A stretch of 64,000 nucleotides of DNA from Cryptosporangium arvum DSM 44712 (lineage in GTDB: Bacteria; Actinomycetota; Actinomycetes; Mycobacteriales; Cryptosporangiaceae), in NCBI RefSeq assembly GCF_000585375.1, contig NZ_KK073874.1, positions 8,405,913 through 8,469,912 on the forward strand, in the 5' to 3' direction. Positions 15,987-24,887 of the stretch are shown in pieces (position 1 is the first letter of the stretch; each line of letters begins with the position of its first letter). The translations under genes were made by a program, and so were the position numbers. Below the pieces are notes generated by a model, which had not been told where the DNA came from, did no database searches, and saw only the letters and a program-made list of their open reading frames with translations.

Positions 15987-17018
15987 ATGGACACCTGGAC
16001 CGTGCTCGACGGCACCGCCACCGCCACCCTTCGCGCCGCGGTCGACGACGCCGGCACACTGCGCGCCGACCCCGCCCAGGACGTGTTCGGCTGGCACCGC
16101 TCGGCTCCCGGCTGGTGCCGGGGGGACGCGTGCATTCCGAGCTTCCGCGCCGCCGGTTTCGAGACCGGTGACGGGCTCGACGTCGTTGCGTTCGCGGACC
16201 CGGCCGGGCTCGTGGTGGCCGTCGATCCGGAGGCACGGGCGCTGGCCACCGCACCGAACGGGGTGGCTCGCGGACAGGCGCTGACGGGCGCGTCCGCACC
16301 CGAGCTCACGCTCCCGACGGTCACCGGGGAGCGGGTGGCGCTGTCCTCGTTCCGGGGCCGGAAGGTCGCGCTCGTGTTCTGGGCGTCCTGGTGCGGGTGC
16401 CGGTACGACCTCGGCGCCTGGCAGGAACGGCACGCGGAGCTGGCGCCGTCCGGGTTCAGCGTCGTGACGATCGCGCTCGACACCGAGGTGGCGAGCGCGG
16501 CACCGTGGCACGCCGAGGCCGGGACGACCCACCCGGCGCTGGTGGACGTCGACGGGGCGGCGGCCGACGCGTTCGCCGTCGTCAACGTGCCGACGGCGGT
16601 GTGGCTGGACGAGGAGGGCCGGATCGTGCGGCCGCAGGACTCGCAGACCGCGACCGACACGTTCCGCGACTGGAACGGGCTGAGCGCGGACGCGTCCGGG
16701 GCGGCGCTGCGCCGCTGGGTGCGCGACGACGACGCCGGCCTGACTCCGGAGCAGGTCCGGGAGCACATGCGGCTGCCGTCACCGGCCGACCAGCTCGCCC
16801 GCGCGGAGACCCGGCTGGCCGGGTGGCTCGCCGCCAACGGGCACGCGGACGCGGCCGAGCGTCACTTCGCCCTCGCCGCCCAAGCGGCGCCGCACAACGT
16901 CGCGTTGCGCCGGGGTGCGATGCCGCAGCGGGGCCTGGACCCGTTCGGGGACGAGTACTTCCGGCTGGCGGCCTCACTGGCCGAGGCCGGTGTCCCCCTC
17001 CACCGACCCCTACCCTGA
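15987..17018 (+). CDS. Redoxin (TlpA/ResA-like thioredoxin-fold) protein with WCGC motif
   Basis: It has 343 residues. The central thioredoxin fold (about residues 95-235) has ALVFWASWCGCRYDLGAW, where a CxC replaces the usual WCxxC, and the cis-proline segment VNVPTAVWLDEEG. The N-terminal 90 residues contain another Cys pair in GWCRGDACIPSF and no signal peptide, so it is probably cytoplasmic. The C-terminus has a TPR-like pattern (ADAAERHFALAAQAAPHN). The start ATG at 15987 is chosen because an upstream in-frame ATG would lie across the operator. Its biochemical role is not established from sequence. Confidence 0.75.
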   Translation: MDTWTVLDGTATATLRAAVDDAGTLRADPAQDVFGWHRSAPGWCRGDACIPSFRAAGFETGDGLDVVAFADPAGLVVAVDPEARALATAPNGVARGQALTGASAPELTLPTVTGERVALSSFRGRKVALVFWASWCGCRYDLGAWQERHAELAPSGFSVVTIALDTEVASAAPWHAEAGTTHPALVDVDGAAADAFAVVNVPTAVWLDEEGRIVRPQDSQTATDTFRDWNGLSADASGAALRRWVRDDDAGLTPEQVREHMRLPSPADQLARAETRLAGWLAANGHADAAERHFALAAQAAPHNVALRRGAMPQRGLDPFGDEYFRLAASLAEAGVPLHRPLP

Positions 17019-17023
17019 TCGTG

Positions 17024-17644
17024 ATGACCACGGAAACGCCGTACCGGCGGGCGCAGGCGGCCGGGCAGGAGGCGCTGCGTCGCACGGTGCTGGACGCCGC
17101 GAGCGCACTGCTCGTGGCCGAAGGGCCGCAGGCGTTGACCATGCGCCGGGTCTCCGGCGAGATCGGCTGCTCGACGACGGTGCTGTACACGATGTTCGGC
17201 GGAAAGGACGGCCTGGCCGAGGCGCTGTACCGGGAAGGGTTCGCCCGCCTCCGGCGCCGGTTGGCCGAGGCCGTCGAGGCCGCCGGCGACGACCCCGCGG
17301 ATCGGCTCGCCGCCACCGGCCGGGCCTACCGGGAGAACGCGCTGGCCGAACGCGCCTACTACGGCGTGATGTTCGGCCAGGCGATCCCGGGCTTCACGCC
17401 GTCACCCGAGGCCGTCGCGGAGTCGAAACGTGCTTTCGACGTGCTCGCCGACGCGGTGACGGTCCTCCGCGAGCGAACGGGCGCGCCCGAACTCGCGCTC
17501 GTCGACGCGACCGACCTGCTCTGGGCCACCGCGCACGGCGTCGTCAGTTTCGAACTGGCCGGGCACTACGCCGACGAGGCGACCGCGGCGGCCACCTACG
17601 GCGCCGCGCTCACCGCGGTGAGCGCCCATCTCGGATTGCGGTGA
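17024..17644 (+). CDS. TetR/AcrR-family transcriptional regulator
   Basis: It has 206 residues. The N-terminal helix-turn-helix covers about residues 14-60 (DAASALLVAEGPQALTMRRV, then GCSTTVLYTMFGGKDGLAEA). The C-terminal ligand domain has the WHG-type pattern (AYRENALAERAYYGVMFG). It follows the redoxin gene by five bases and probably represses that pair through the palindrome at 15962-15978. GTG at 17021 is an alternative start one codon upstream. Confidence 0.87.
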   Translation: MTTETPYRRAQAAGQEALRRTVLDAASALLVAEGPQALTMRRVSGEIGCSTTVLYTMFGGKDGLAEALYREGFARLRRRLAEAVEAAGDDPADRLAATGRAYRENALAERAYYGVMFGQAIPGFTPSPEAVAESKRAFDVLADAVTVLRERTGAPELALVDATDLLWATAHGVVSFELAGHYADEATAAATYGAALTAVSAHLGLR

Positions 17645-17759
17645 GCCGGCGGACCTATCGGTCCACTTTCTCCGAACGACCCGATCGTTTCGCGTCCGGG
17701 CCTACCGTGTTCTGCGAAGGATGCCATCCACGGGAGGCGCATTGCGCGCGGGATCGGTG

Positions 17760-19469
17760 ATGCGCCCAAGTTCGGAAAGCACCGGGCGCTCGGAGTTAGG
17801 GCGGCGCGGACGACGTCGCCGTCAGGTGACGATCGCGATCGTCGCCGTCGTGGTGCTGCTCGGCGGGATCGCCGTCGTCCTGGTCCGGACGCTCGGCGAC
17901 GAGCCGACGCGGCCGGTCGAAGCCGCGTCGAAGCGGTACGGGTTCGCCACCGACGACGGCGCGGCCTGGGCGCCCGAGGCCGGGCAGCTCACGATGACCG
18001 AGCAGGGCCGGTCGCACCGGATCGGGATCAGTTTCCGGTTCCGGACGGCCGACGCGATCGAGCGACTGGACGGCCACGGCCTGGAGCTGCGGCTCACGGT
18101 TCGGACGGTCGGGCCGTGCGGGGCCGCGAAACGGTGGACCGGCGCGGACTCCCCGACGCGCAGCACCGGCCTGCCCGACGACACCCAGCCCTACCTGGCG
18201 ATCGGCGAGGGACAGACCTGCACCGAGACGCTGGTGCGGATCGGCGCCCTGCGCCCGGAGCACTTCTCCCCCGGCCGCGACTACACGGTGACCGCGAAGC
18301 TCCCGGCCGGTCCGGCGGCGGCGAGCGGCGCGACGCTGGCGATCGCCCGGCGCGACCGCGTGGAGTGCGACACCTCCGCCGAGGGCGTGGCCCCGGCCAA
18401 CTGCGCGGTCGGCACGGTCGCGTCCGGCGGCGAGAACGTCGAGGAACTGGTGAGCGCCGACCGCGGCTGGGCGTTCAGCGGCTCCGGCTGCCGTCGCTGG
18501 TACGCCGACGCCACGACGAGCTTCCCGTGCCTGCCCGACCAGGGCGCACGCATCATGACGCTCGGCGACAGCATCACCTCGGGCGCGATCGGCGACCACA
18601 CCTGGCGGTACTGGGCCTGGCGGAAGCTCGACCCGGCGTCCCGGCCGACCTGGGTGGGGAGCAAGACCGAGACCTGGACCGGCGACTACGCGGTCCCGCA
18701 CACCCAGTGGGGCAGCCGGCACGACTCGCAGGCCGGCGTCGCCGCGTCGACGGTCGTCGGCTGGGTGCCCGACCTGATGCGCTCGGAGCGGCCCGACCTC
18801 GTCCTGATCGACCTCGGCACGAACGACACATTGTCGATCCAGGGCTCCACCGCCGCCGACGCCGCGGCCAGCCTCGACCGGATCGTCGCCGAGGTGCAGG
18901 AGGCCAACCCGCGCGCCCAGATCCTGCTGGGACAGCCCGACGGGCACCGCGAGGTGGCGCCGAGCGTGATGGCGGAGCTCGCGGTGCGCCTGGCCGGCGT
19001 GGCCCAGGCCCGCACGACGAGCGACTCGCTGGTCAGCGTCGTCGACCTGCGCTCGGGCTGGAACCGCGAACTGCACACCTGGGACGGGACGCACCCGACG
19101 CAGGCCGGCGAGTTCTTCATCGCGAGCCGGTTCGTCAACCAGCTGGCGCACTCATACGCGTACGGCCGGGAGTTCGGCTCGATCCCCGGGCCGCCGGTGC
19201 CGGCGACGCCGAAGGACGTCAAGGCGCTGGCCCAGAACGGTGCGCTCCTGGTCGCCTGGCAGCGGGTTCCGCAGACCGCCGAGTACCGCATCTACCTGCG
19301 CGACTCCACCGCCGGCGGGGAGTTCGAGCTGGCCGGGCAGGGCTCGCGCGACCTGCAGTGGGGTCGTCAGGGGCTGATCCTGGGGCACCAGTACGACTAC
19401 TACGTCACCGCGGTGTCGTCGGGGCGGGAGAGCCCGCCCTCCACCATCGGGTCGGTTCGGGCTGTGTGA
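17760..19469 (+). CDS. Membrane-anchored SGNH/GDSL hydrolase with C-terminal fibronectin-III-like domain
   Basis: About 569 residues, type II orientation: a basic N-terminus, one TM segment (TIAIVAVVVLLGGIAVVLV), then an exported region. The SGNH esterase domain shows block I MTLGDSITSGAIG, block III LIDLGTNDTLS and block V DGTHPTQAGEFF. The last ~85 residues look like a fibronectin type III fold (PATPKDVKALAQNGALLVAW). It probably deacylates or deacetylates a cell-wall or environmental polymer; substrate unknown. The start is uncertain: ATG 17721, TTG 17742 (after a GGGAGG) and ATG 17760 are in frame. Confidence 0.85.
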   Translation: MRPSSESTGRSELGRRGRRRRQVTIAIVAVVVLLGGIAVVLVRTLGDEPTRPVEAASKRYGFATDDGAAWAPEAGQLTMTEQGRSHRIGISFRFRTADAIERLDGHGLELRLTVRTVGPCGAAKRWTGADSPTRSTGLPDDTQPYLAIGEGQTCTETLVRIGALRPEHFSPGRDYTVTAKLPAGPAAASGATLAIARRDRVECDTSAEGVAPANCAVGTVASGGENVEELVSADRGWAFSGSGCRRWYADATTSFPCLPDQGARIMTLGDSITSGAIGDHTWRYWAWRKLDPASRPTWVGSKTETWTGDYAVPHTQWGSRHDSQAGVAASTVVGWVPDLMRSERPDLVLIDLGTNDTLSIQGSTAADAAASLDRIVAEVQEANPRAQILLGQPDGHREVAPSVMAELAVRLAGVAQARTTSDSLVSVVDLRSGWNRELHTWDGTHPTQAGEFFIASRFVNQLAHSYAYGREFGSIPGPPVPATPKDVKALAQNGALLVAWQRVPQTAEYRIYLRDSTAGGEFELAGQGSRDLQWGRQGLILGHQYDYYVTAVSSGRESPPSTIGSVRAV

Positions 19470-19519
19470 CCCAACACGTTGGTTAGCGCTTCAAACAATT
19501 CCGGTGTTCGCTGGGATCC

Positions 19520-20932
19520 GTGCCCGAACTGTCCCGTCGTCACCGACTCGCTGTCCTCGCGACGTGTTGCCTCGCCCTGTTCCTCGTGGGGCTGGACAAC
19601 ACGATCGTCAACGTCGCCCTGCCCTCGCTGGGCCGGGAGCTGGACGCACCGCTCTCCGGCCTGCAGTGGACCGTCGACGCCTACCTGGTGGTGCTCGCCT
19701 CGCTGCTGCTGCTCGCCGGCTCGATGGGTGACCGGTTCGGCCGTCGCCGGGTCTTCCAGACCGGCCTGGTGCTGTTCACGCTCGGCTCGCTGCTGTGCAG
19801 CCTGGCGCCGAGCCTCGGCTGGCTGATCGTGTTCCGAGGTCTGCAGGCGATCGGCGGGTCGATGCTCACACCGGTGGCGATGTCGATCATCACGAACACG
19901 TTCACCGACGCCCGCGAGCGCGCGCAGGCGATCGGCGCCTGGGGTTCGGTGGCGGGGATCAGCATGGCGCTCGGCCCGCTGGTGGGCGGGTTGCTCGTCG
20001 ACACGATCGGCTGGCGGTCGATCTTCTGGATCAACGTGCCGGTGGGGCTGATCGGGGCACTGCTGACGCACCTGGTCGTGCCGGAGTCGAAAGCGGCCGT
20101 GGCCAGGCGGTTCGACCCGGTCGGCCAGGTGCTGGTCGTGCTGGCGCTGGCGTCGGCGACGTACGGGCTGATCGAGGGCCCGGCGACCGGGTGGGCGTCG
20201 CTGGAGATCCTCGGGCTGCTGTGCCTGGCCGCCGTCGCCGTCGCCGCCCTCGTCGTCTACGAGCGACGCCGGGAACAACCGCTCATCGACGTCCGGTTCT
20301 TCCGCAGCGTGCCGTTCGCCGGGGCGAGCGTGGTGGCCGTGCTGCACTTCGCCGCGCTGGCCGCGCTGCTGTTCCTGAACACGCTCTACCTGCAGCAGAA
20401 CCGGGGCTACTCGGCGCTCGCGGCCGGCGCGCTGACGTTGCCGCTGGCACTCGCCGCCGTGGTGGCGTCACCGCTGGCCGGGCGGCTGGTCGGGCGGATC
20501 GGGGTGCGGGTGCCGATGATCCTGGCGGGGTCGGCGGTGCTGGTCGCCGGCGTGCTCCTCTCGTTCCTGAGCGGTTCGACGTCGCTGGTGCTCCTCGCGG
20601 TGGCCTATGCGGTGTTCGGCCTCGGGCACGGGCTGGTGAACACGCCGATCACGAACACCGCCGTCTCGTCGATGCCGAAAGCGCAGGCCGGGGTCGCCTC
20701 GGCGACGACGTCCGCGGCGCGCCAGATCGGCCAGGTGCTCGGCGTCGCCGTGGCCGGGACGCTGACCGCGGGGGCCGCCGCCCAGGACCCGGGGTTCGCC
20801 GAGGCGACCCACCCGGCCTGGTGGCTGGTCGCGGTGATCGGCGTGGTCGTGGCCGGCACCGGAGTGCTCACGACGACCCGGTGGGCGTCGCGGACGGCGG
20901 CGCCGGACGCTCCGGTCCCGGTTGCGGCCTGA
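19520..20932 (+). CDS. MFS transporter, DHA2 (EmrB/QacA) drug-export family
   Basis: It has 470 residues with about 14 hydrophobic segments. DHA2 motifs: LDNTIVNVALPSLGRELDAP in TM1, LAGSMGDRFGRRRVF between TM2 and TM3, GPLVGGLLVDTIGWRSIFWI at TM5. Family members are proton-coupled exporters of drugs or metabolites. GTG start at 19520. Its 3' end overlaps the convergent birA gene by 65 bp. Confidence 0.88.
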   Translation: MPELSRRHRLAVLATCCLALFLVGLDNTIVNVALPSLGRELDAPLSGLQWTVDAYLVVLASLLLLAGSMGDRFGRRRVFQTGLVLFTLGSLLCSLAPSLGWLIVFRGLQAIGGSMLTPVAMSIITNTFTDARERAQAIGAWGSVAGISMALGPLVGGLLVDTIGWRSIFWINVPVGLIGALLTHLVVPESKAAVARRFDPVGQVLVVLALASATYGLIEGPATGWASLEILGLLCLAAVAVAALVVYERRREQPLIDVRFFRSVPFAGASVVAVLHFAALAALLFLNTLYLQQNRGYSALAAGALTLPLALAAVVASPLAGRLVGRIGVRVPMILAGSAVLVAGVLLSFLSGSTSLVLLAVAYAVFGLGHGLVNTPITNTAVSSMPKAQAGVASATTSAARQIGQVLGVAVAGTLTAGAAAQDPGFAEATHPAWWLVAVIGVVVAGTGVLTTTRWASRTAAPDAPVPVAA

Positions 20933-21686
20933 CGTGCACCACGTCGCCGGCGGCCACCGCGGTGGTGCCGACGACCAGACGGCCTTCGGCGTCGACGTCG
21001 GTGGCGACGCCTTCCAGCGTCTGCCCGGCCGGTAGCGAGACGCGGACCTCGCGCCCCAGCGTGTCGCAGTGCCCGCGGTAGGCGGCGCGCAGGTCCTCGT
21101 CCCCGGCCCGCCAGTCCGCGTACCGCGCGGCCAGTTCGTCGAGGATCGCGGCGAGGAGAACCTCGCGGTCGAGCACGGGGGCTCCGGCGAGCGCCAGCGA
21201 CGTCGTGTCGGGGCGGTCGGGCGGTAGTTCGTCGGCGGTGAGCGTGACGTTGAGCCCGATGCCCAGCACCACGGCGTCCCCGGTGGCCTCCGCGAGGATG
21301 CCCGCCGCCTTCTTGCGGTCCGGCCCGACCAGCAGGTCGTTCGGCCATTTCAGGCGGGCGTCGACGCCGGGCAGGGCCGCGACGCACGCGACGCCGGCCA
21401 GCAGCGGCAGCCACCCCCACCGCTCCCGCGGGACCTCCATCGGCCGCAGCAGCACCGAGAACGTGAGCCCGGCGCCCGGCGGGGACGTCCAGGTGCGCCC
21501 GATCCGGCCGCGCCCGGCATCCTGCGCCTCGGCGACCAGCACCGTGCCCTCCGGAACCCCGCGGGCGGCGACCAGATCCGCGTTCGTCGATCCGGTGCGC
21601 TCGACGACCTGGACGTCGCGCCAGAACGGGTCCCGAATCCGTTCCCGCAACGTTGCACGATTCAGTGCGTTCCTACCGTTGTCCAC
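20868..21686 (-). CDS. birA: Biotin--[acetyl-CoA-carboxylase] ligase
   Basis: Biotinylates the BCCP lysine of acyl-CoA carboxylase (here the alpha subunit encoded at 37524-39281). Signature segments: RTGSTNADLVAARG, AEAQDAGRGRIGRTWTSPPG (the GRGRxGR biotinyl-AMP loop), LKWPNDLLVG and GIGLNV. There is no N-terminal DNA-binding domain, so it is a group I enzyme without repressor function. The GTG at 21686 (VDNGRNAL) gives 272 residues; longer readings would run into the accD leader. Divergent from accD. Confidence 0.92.
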   Translation of the reverse strand: MDNGRNALNRATLRERIRDPFWRDVQVVERTGSTNADLVAARGVPEGTVLVAEAQDAGRGRIGRTWTSPPGAGLTFSVLLRPMEVPRERWGWLPLLAGVACVAALPGVDARLKWPNDLLVGPDRKKAAGILAEATGDAVVLGIGLNVTLTADELPPDRPDTTSLALAGAPVLDREVLLAAILDELAARYADWRAGDEDLRAAYRGHCDTLGREVRVSLPAGQTLEGVATDVDAEGRLVVGTTAVAAGDVVHVRPQPGPERPAPPSATPTGSS

Positions 21687-21787
21687 ACCACGCACCGTAA
21701 AGAGTGATCCACGCCTTACTTCACTCAACCACCGAAGAAACTGCTTTAGGCTCGCCAACGCGCCGCTGCGGAGGAGGGCAATCAACG

Positions 21788-23392
21788 ATGACTCTCGAAG
21801 CCACCCAGTCGTCGGACCCGGTCGACGGTCCCGACATCCACACGACGGCCGGCAAACTCGCCGACCTCGAACGACGGGTGGACGAGGCGGTCCATTCCGG
21901 GTCCGCCCGGGCGGTCGAGAAGCAGCACGCCAAGGGGAAAAAAACCGCGCGCGAGCGGATCGACGCGCTCCTCGACGAGGGCTCTTTCGTCGAACTCGAC
22001 GAGTTCGCCCGGCACCGCTCGACGCAATTCGGCCTGGAGAAGAATCGGCCCTACGGCGATGGCGTGATCACCGGCTACGGCACGATCGACGGCCGTCAGG
22101 TGTGCGTCTTCAGCCAGGACGTCACGGTGTACGGCGGCGCGCTCGGCGAGGTCTACGGCGAGAAGATCGTCAAGGTGCAGGATCTCGCGATGAAGATCGG
22201 CTGCCCGATCATCGGCATCAACGAGGGCGGCGGCGCACGCATCCAGGAAGGTGTCGTCTCGCTCGGCCTGTACGGCGAGATCTTCCAGCGGCACGTGCTG
22301 GCCTCCGGCGTCATCCCGCAGATCTCGCTGATCATGGGCGCGACCGCCGGCGGGCACGTCTACGGCCCGGCGCTCACCGACTTCGTGATCATGGTCGACC
22401 AGACCTCGCACATGTTCATCACCGGTCCCGACGTCATCAAGACCGTCACCGGCGAGGAGGTCTCGTTCGAGGACCTCGGCGGTGCGCGCACCCACAACAC
22501 GAAGTCCGGCAACGCCCACCACATGGCCGCCGACGAGGACGACGCGCTCGAGTACGTCAAGACGCTGCTGTCGTACCTGCCGAGCAACAACCTCGACGAG
22601 GCGCCGCTGTACGAGAACGACGACGCGCCCGACGGCGATTTCCTGGACACGTTCATCCCGGACTCGGCGAACCAGCCGTACGACATGCACCGGGTGATCG
22701 AGGCGATCGTCGACGACTCCGAGTTCCTCGAGGTGCAGGCGCTGTTCGCACCGAACATCCTGGTCGGCTTCGGCCGGGTCGAGGGCCGCCCGGTCGGCAT
22801 CGTCGCGAATCAGCCGATGCAGTTCGCGGGCACGCTCGACATCGACGCCTCCGAGAAGGCCGCACGCTTCGTGCGGTTCTGCGACGCGTTCAACGTCCCG
22901 GTGCTCACGCTCGTCGACGTGCCCGGGTTCCTGCCCGGCACCGGCCAGGAGTGGGACGGCATCATCCGGCGCGGCGCGAAGCTGATCTACGCCTACGCCG
23001 AGGCGACGGTCCCGAAGGTCACGCTGATCACCCGCAAGGCGTTCGGCGGCGCGTACGACGTCATGGGCTCAAAGCACCTGCGTGCCGATCTCAACCTGGC
23101 CTGGCCCACCGCCCAGATCGCGGTGATGGGCGCCCAGGGTGCGGCGAACATCGTCTACCGGCGGGAACTCACGTCGATCGACGATCCCGAGCAGCAGGCC
23201 GTCCGCCGCCAGGAGCTCATCGCGGAGTACGAGGACACGCTCTTCAACCCGTACATCGCGGCCGAACGGGGGTACGTCGACCAGATCATCCGGCCCTCGA
23301 CGACCCGCGTCCAGATCGCGCGGGCACTGCGTATGCTGCGCGGGAAGCGGGAGACGCTGCCCCCGAAGAAGCACGGCAACATTCCGCTGTAA
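21788..23392 (+). CDS. accD: Acyl-CoA (acetyl/propionyl-CoA) carboxylase beta subunit
   Basis: Carboxyltransferase subunit, 534 residues, resembling AccD5/PccB. Conserved stretches: [40 protein letters not shown] (acyl-CoA site GG), [20 protein letters not shown], and [20 protein letters not shown] (biotin site). It transfers carboxyl from carboxybiotin to propionyl- or acetyl-CoA. ATG at 21788 with GGAGGAGGG upstream. It heads the operon accD-accE-GNAT-maf and needs the alpha subunit at 37.5 kb. Substrate preference cannot be set from sequence alone. Confidence 0.94.
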   Translation: MTLEATQSSDPVDGPDIHTTAGKLADLERRVDEAVHSGSARAVEKQHAKGKKTARERIDALLDEGSFVELDEFARHRSTQFGLEKNRPYGDGVITGYGTIDGRQVCVFSQDVTVYGGALGEVYGEKIVKVQDLAMKIGCPIIGINEGGGARIQEGVVSLGLYGEIFQRHVLASGVIPQISLIMGATAGGHVYGPALTDFVIMVDQTSHMFITGPDVIKTVTGEEVSFEDLGGARTHNTKSGNAHHMAADEDDALEYVKTLLSYLPSNNLDEAPLYENDDAPDGDFLDTFIPDSANQPYDMHRVIEAIVDDSEFLEVQALFAPNILVGFGRVEGRPVGIVANQPMQFAGTLDIDASEKAARFVRFCDAFNVPVLTLVDVPGFLPGTGQEWDGIIRRGAKLIYAYAEATVPKVTLITRKAFGGAYDVMGSKHLRADLNLAWPTAQIAVMGAQGAANIVYRRELTSIDDPEQQAVRRQELIAEYEDTLFNPYIAAERGYVDQIIRPSTTRVQIARALRMLRGKRETLPPKKHGNIPL

Positions 23393-23448
23393 CGCTGTGC
23401 GCGCAGAACTTGCCGCATGGTCGCTCCGCACCGGACGATGGGGACGTG

Positions 23449-23667
23449 ATGACCACCCAGGACGACGAGCCGGTTATCCGGGTACTTCGAGGCGTGCCTA
23501 CGGCTGAGGAACTCGCCGCGCTCGTCGGTGTACTCGCGGCCCGCTCGGCGGCGGCCGCCCCGGCGGCGCCGCGTCCACGTGAACTCTGGCGCCGGCAGGA
23601 AGCACGGATCGGTGCGCCGCTCGCCGCGGGTCCGGGGGCGTGGCGCGCCTCCGGGCTCCCGCGATGA
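23449..23667 (+). CDS. accE: Acyl-CoA carboxylase epsilon subunit
   Basis: A small protein of 72 residues with the typical actinobacterial epsilon pattern VIRVLRGVPTAEELAALVGV, an Ala/Pro-rich linker, and a C-terminal W/R-rich end. Epsilon subunits (e.g. AccE5) stabilise and stimulate the alpha-beta carboxylase. It starts 56 bp after accD, and its stop overlaps the next ATG. Confidence 0.88.
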   Translation: MTTQDDEPVIRVLRGVPTAEELAALVGVLAARSAAAAPAAPRPRELWRRQEARIGAPLAAGPGAWRASGLPR

Positions 23668-24299
23668 GCCTTTCGATCCGACCACTCCGGCGGGACGACG
23701 TCGAAGGCTGCCTTCGCGTCATCGCCTCCTTGCCGCGGTTCTTCGCGGTCAGCGACGCCGCCGCGGCCTCGGCCGAGCCGCTCGACCTCGAGCCGGAGAA
23801 GGTTGGCGCGCACCGTCCCAAGGTCGGCGCCGTGCGGAGCGCGTCCAGGGTCACCGCCTCCCATCCGGTCCGCCCGAGCCGCGGCCGGCACGGGATACCC
23901 GACGAGGACGACGAGCCGGCGCCCGGCGGCCGGAGCATCGCCCAGGCCGCGCGGGACCTCGGCACGCAGGGTGGCCTGGTCGCGCTCGGCCCCGGCGGCG
24001 ACGTGATCGCGTTCCTCACCTGGAAGCGGCACGGCGACAAGGCCGCCGAGATCACCTGGATGGCCGTCCACGCGGCACTGCGGCACCGCGGGGTGGGCAC
24101 GACGCTGCTGACCCGCCTCGAGCGTCTGCTGGCCGCTCAGGGCTTCCAGAACATCTCGGCGATCACGTCGGCGTCGTCGCACACCTACGAACCCACCCGG
24201 CGGTTCTGGCGTGGGCAGGGCTACGCGCCCGTGCTGCAGCTCGAGGACCTGTGGGAGACCGACGTGGCGCTCGTGCTCACGAAATCGCTGACGCCGTGA
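23664..24299 (+). CDS. GNAT-family N-acetyltransferase
   Basis: It has 211 residues. The acetyl-CoA-binding motif A is in ITWMAVHAALRHRGVGTTLL (RHRGVG = Q/RxxGxG/A), preceded by VIAFLTWKRH and followed by FWRGQGYAPV. An N-terminal insert of about 65 residues, rich in charged and Gly residues (residues 40-100), separates the first strand from the core. Substrate unknown. It is coupled by ATGA to accE and by GTGA to maf. Confidence 0.82.
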   Translation: MSLSIRPLRRDDVEGCLRVIASLPRFFAVSDAAAASAEPLDLEPEKVGAHRPKVGAVRSASRVTASHPVRPSRGRHGIPDEDDEPAPGGRSIAQAARDLGTQGGLVALGPGGDVIAFLTWKRHGDKAAEITWMAVHAALRHRGVGTTLLTRLERLLAAQGFQNISAITSASSHTYEPTRRFWRGQGYAPVLQLEDLWETDVALVLTKSLTP

Positions 24300-24883
24300 C
24301 CCGCCGCCTCGTGCTGGCGTCGCAGTCGCCGGCCCGGCTCGCGTTGCTGCGCGCCGCCGGGTTCGCGCCCGACGTCGTGGTGTCCGGTGTGGACGAGTCG
24401 GGCGCCACCGGCACGCCGGCCGAGATCTGTCTCTCGCTGGCCCGGCTCAAGTGCCGCGCCGTCGTGGCGTCGCTGGCCGCTCCGGACGCGGTGGTCGTCG
24501 GATGTGACTCCGTCCTGGAGATCGACGGCGTGGCCTACGGCAAGCCGAAGGACGCCGCGGACGCGATCGCGCGCTGGCAGTTGATGGCCGGGCGCACGGG
24601 TGTGCTGCGCACCGGCCACTGTGTCGTCGTCGACGGCCGGGAAGTGTCCGCGGTGGCCTCGACGACGGTGCGGTTCGCCACCCCGAGCGGTGACGAGATC
24701 GCGGCGTACGTCGCGTCCGGCGAGCCGCTGTACGTCGCGGGGGCGTTCACGATCGACGGGCGGGGCTCGATCTTCGTCGACGGCATCGACGGGGACCACA
24801 CGAACGTCGTCGGGCTGTCCCTGCCGCTGTTCCGCCGCCTACTGGCCGATCTGGACCTCAGCGCGGTCGACTTCTGGGTCTGA
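24296..24883 (+). CDS. maf: Maf-family nucleoside triphosphate pyrophosphatase
   Basis: It has 195 residues: LVLASQSPARLALLRAAGF (N-terminal signature), VVGCDSVLEIDGVAYGKPKD (catalytic Asp region) and YVASGEPLYVAGAFTIDGRG. Maf proteins hydrolyse non-canonical or canonical NTPs and are linked to septum regulation. GTG start at 24296 overlaps the GNAT stop. The position after accE recalls the mycobacterial order accD5-accE5-maf. Confidence 0.92.
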   Translation: MTRRLVLASQSPARLALLRAAGFAPDVVVSGVDESGATGTPAEICLSLARLKCRAVVASLAAPDAVVVGCDSVLEIDGVAYGKPKDAADAIARWQLMAGRTGVLRTGHCVVVDGREVSAVASTTVRFATPSGDEIAAYVASGEPLYVAGAFTIDGRGSIFVDGIDGDHTNVVGLSLPLFRRLLADLDLSAVDFWV

Positions 24884-24887
24884 CGAG

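Noticed and set aside
14678-16837. A 719-codon minus-strand frame over the MCP and redoxin genes
   Set aside because: It reads antisense to the redoxin gene and out of frame in the MCP; composition is biased and no domain is visible.
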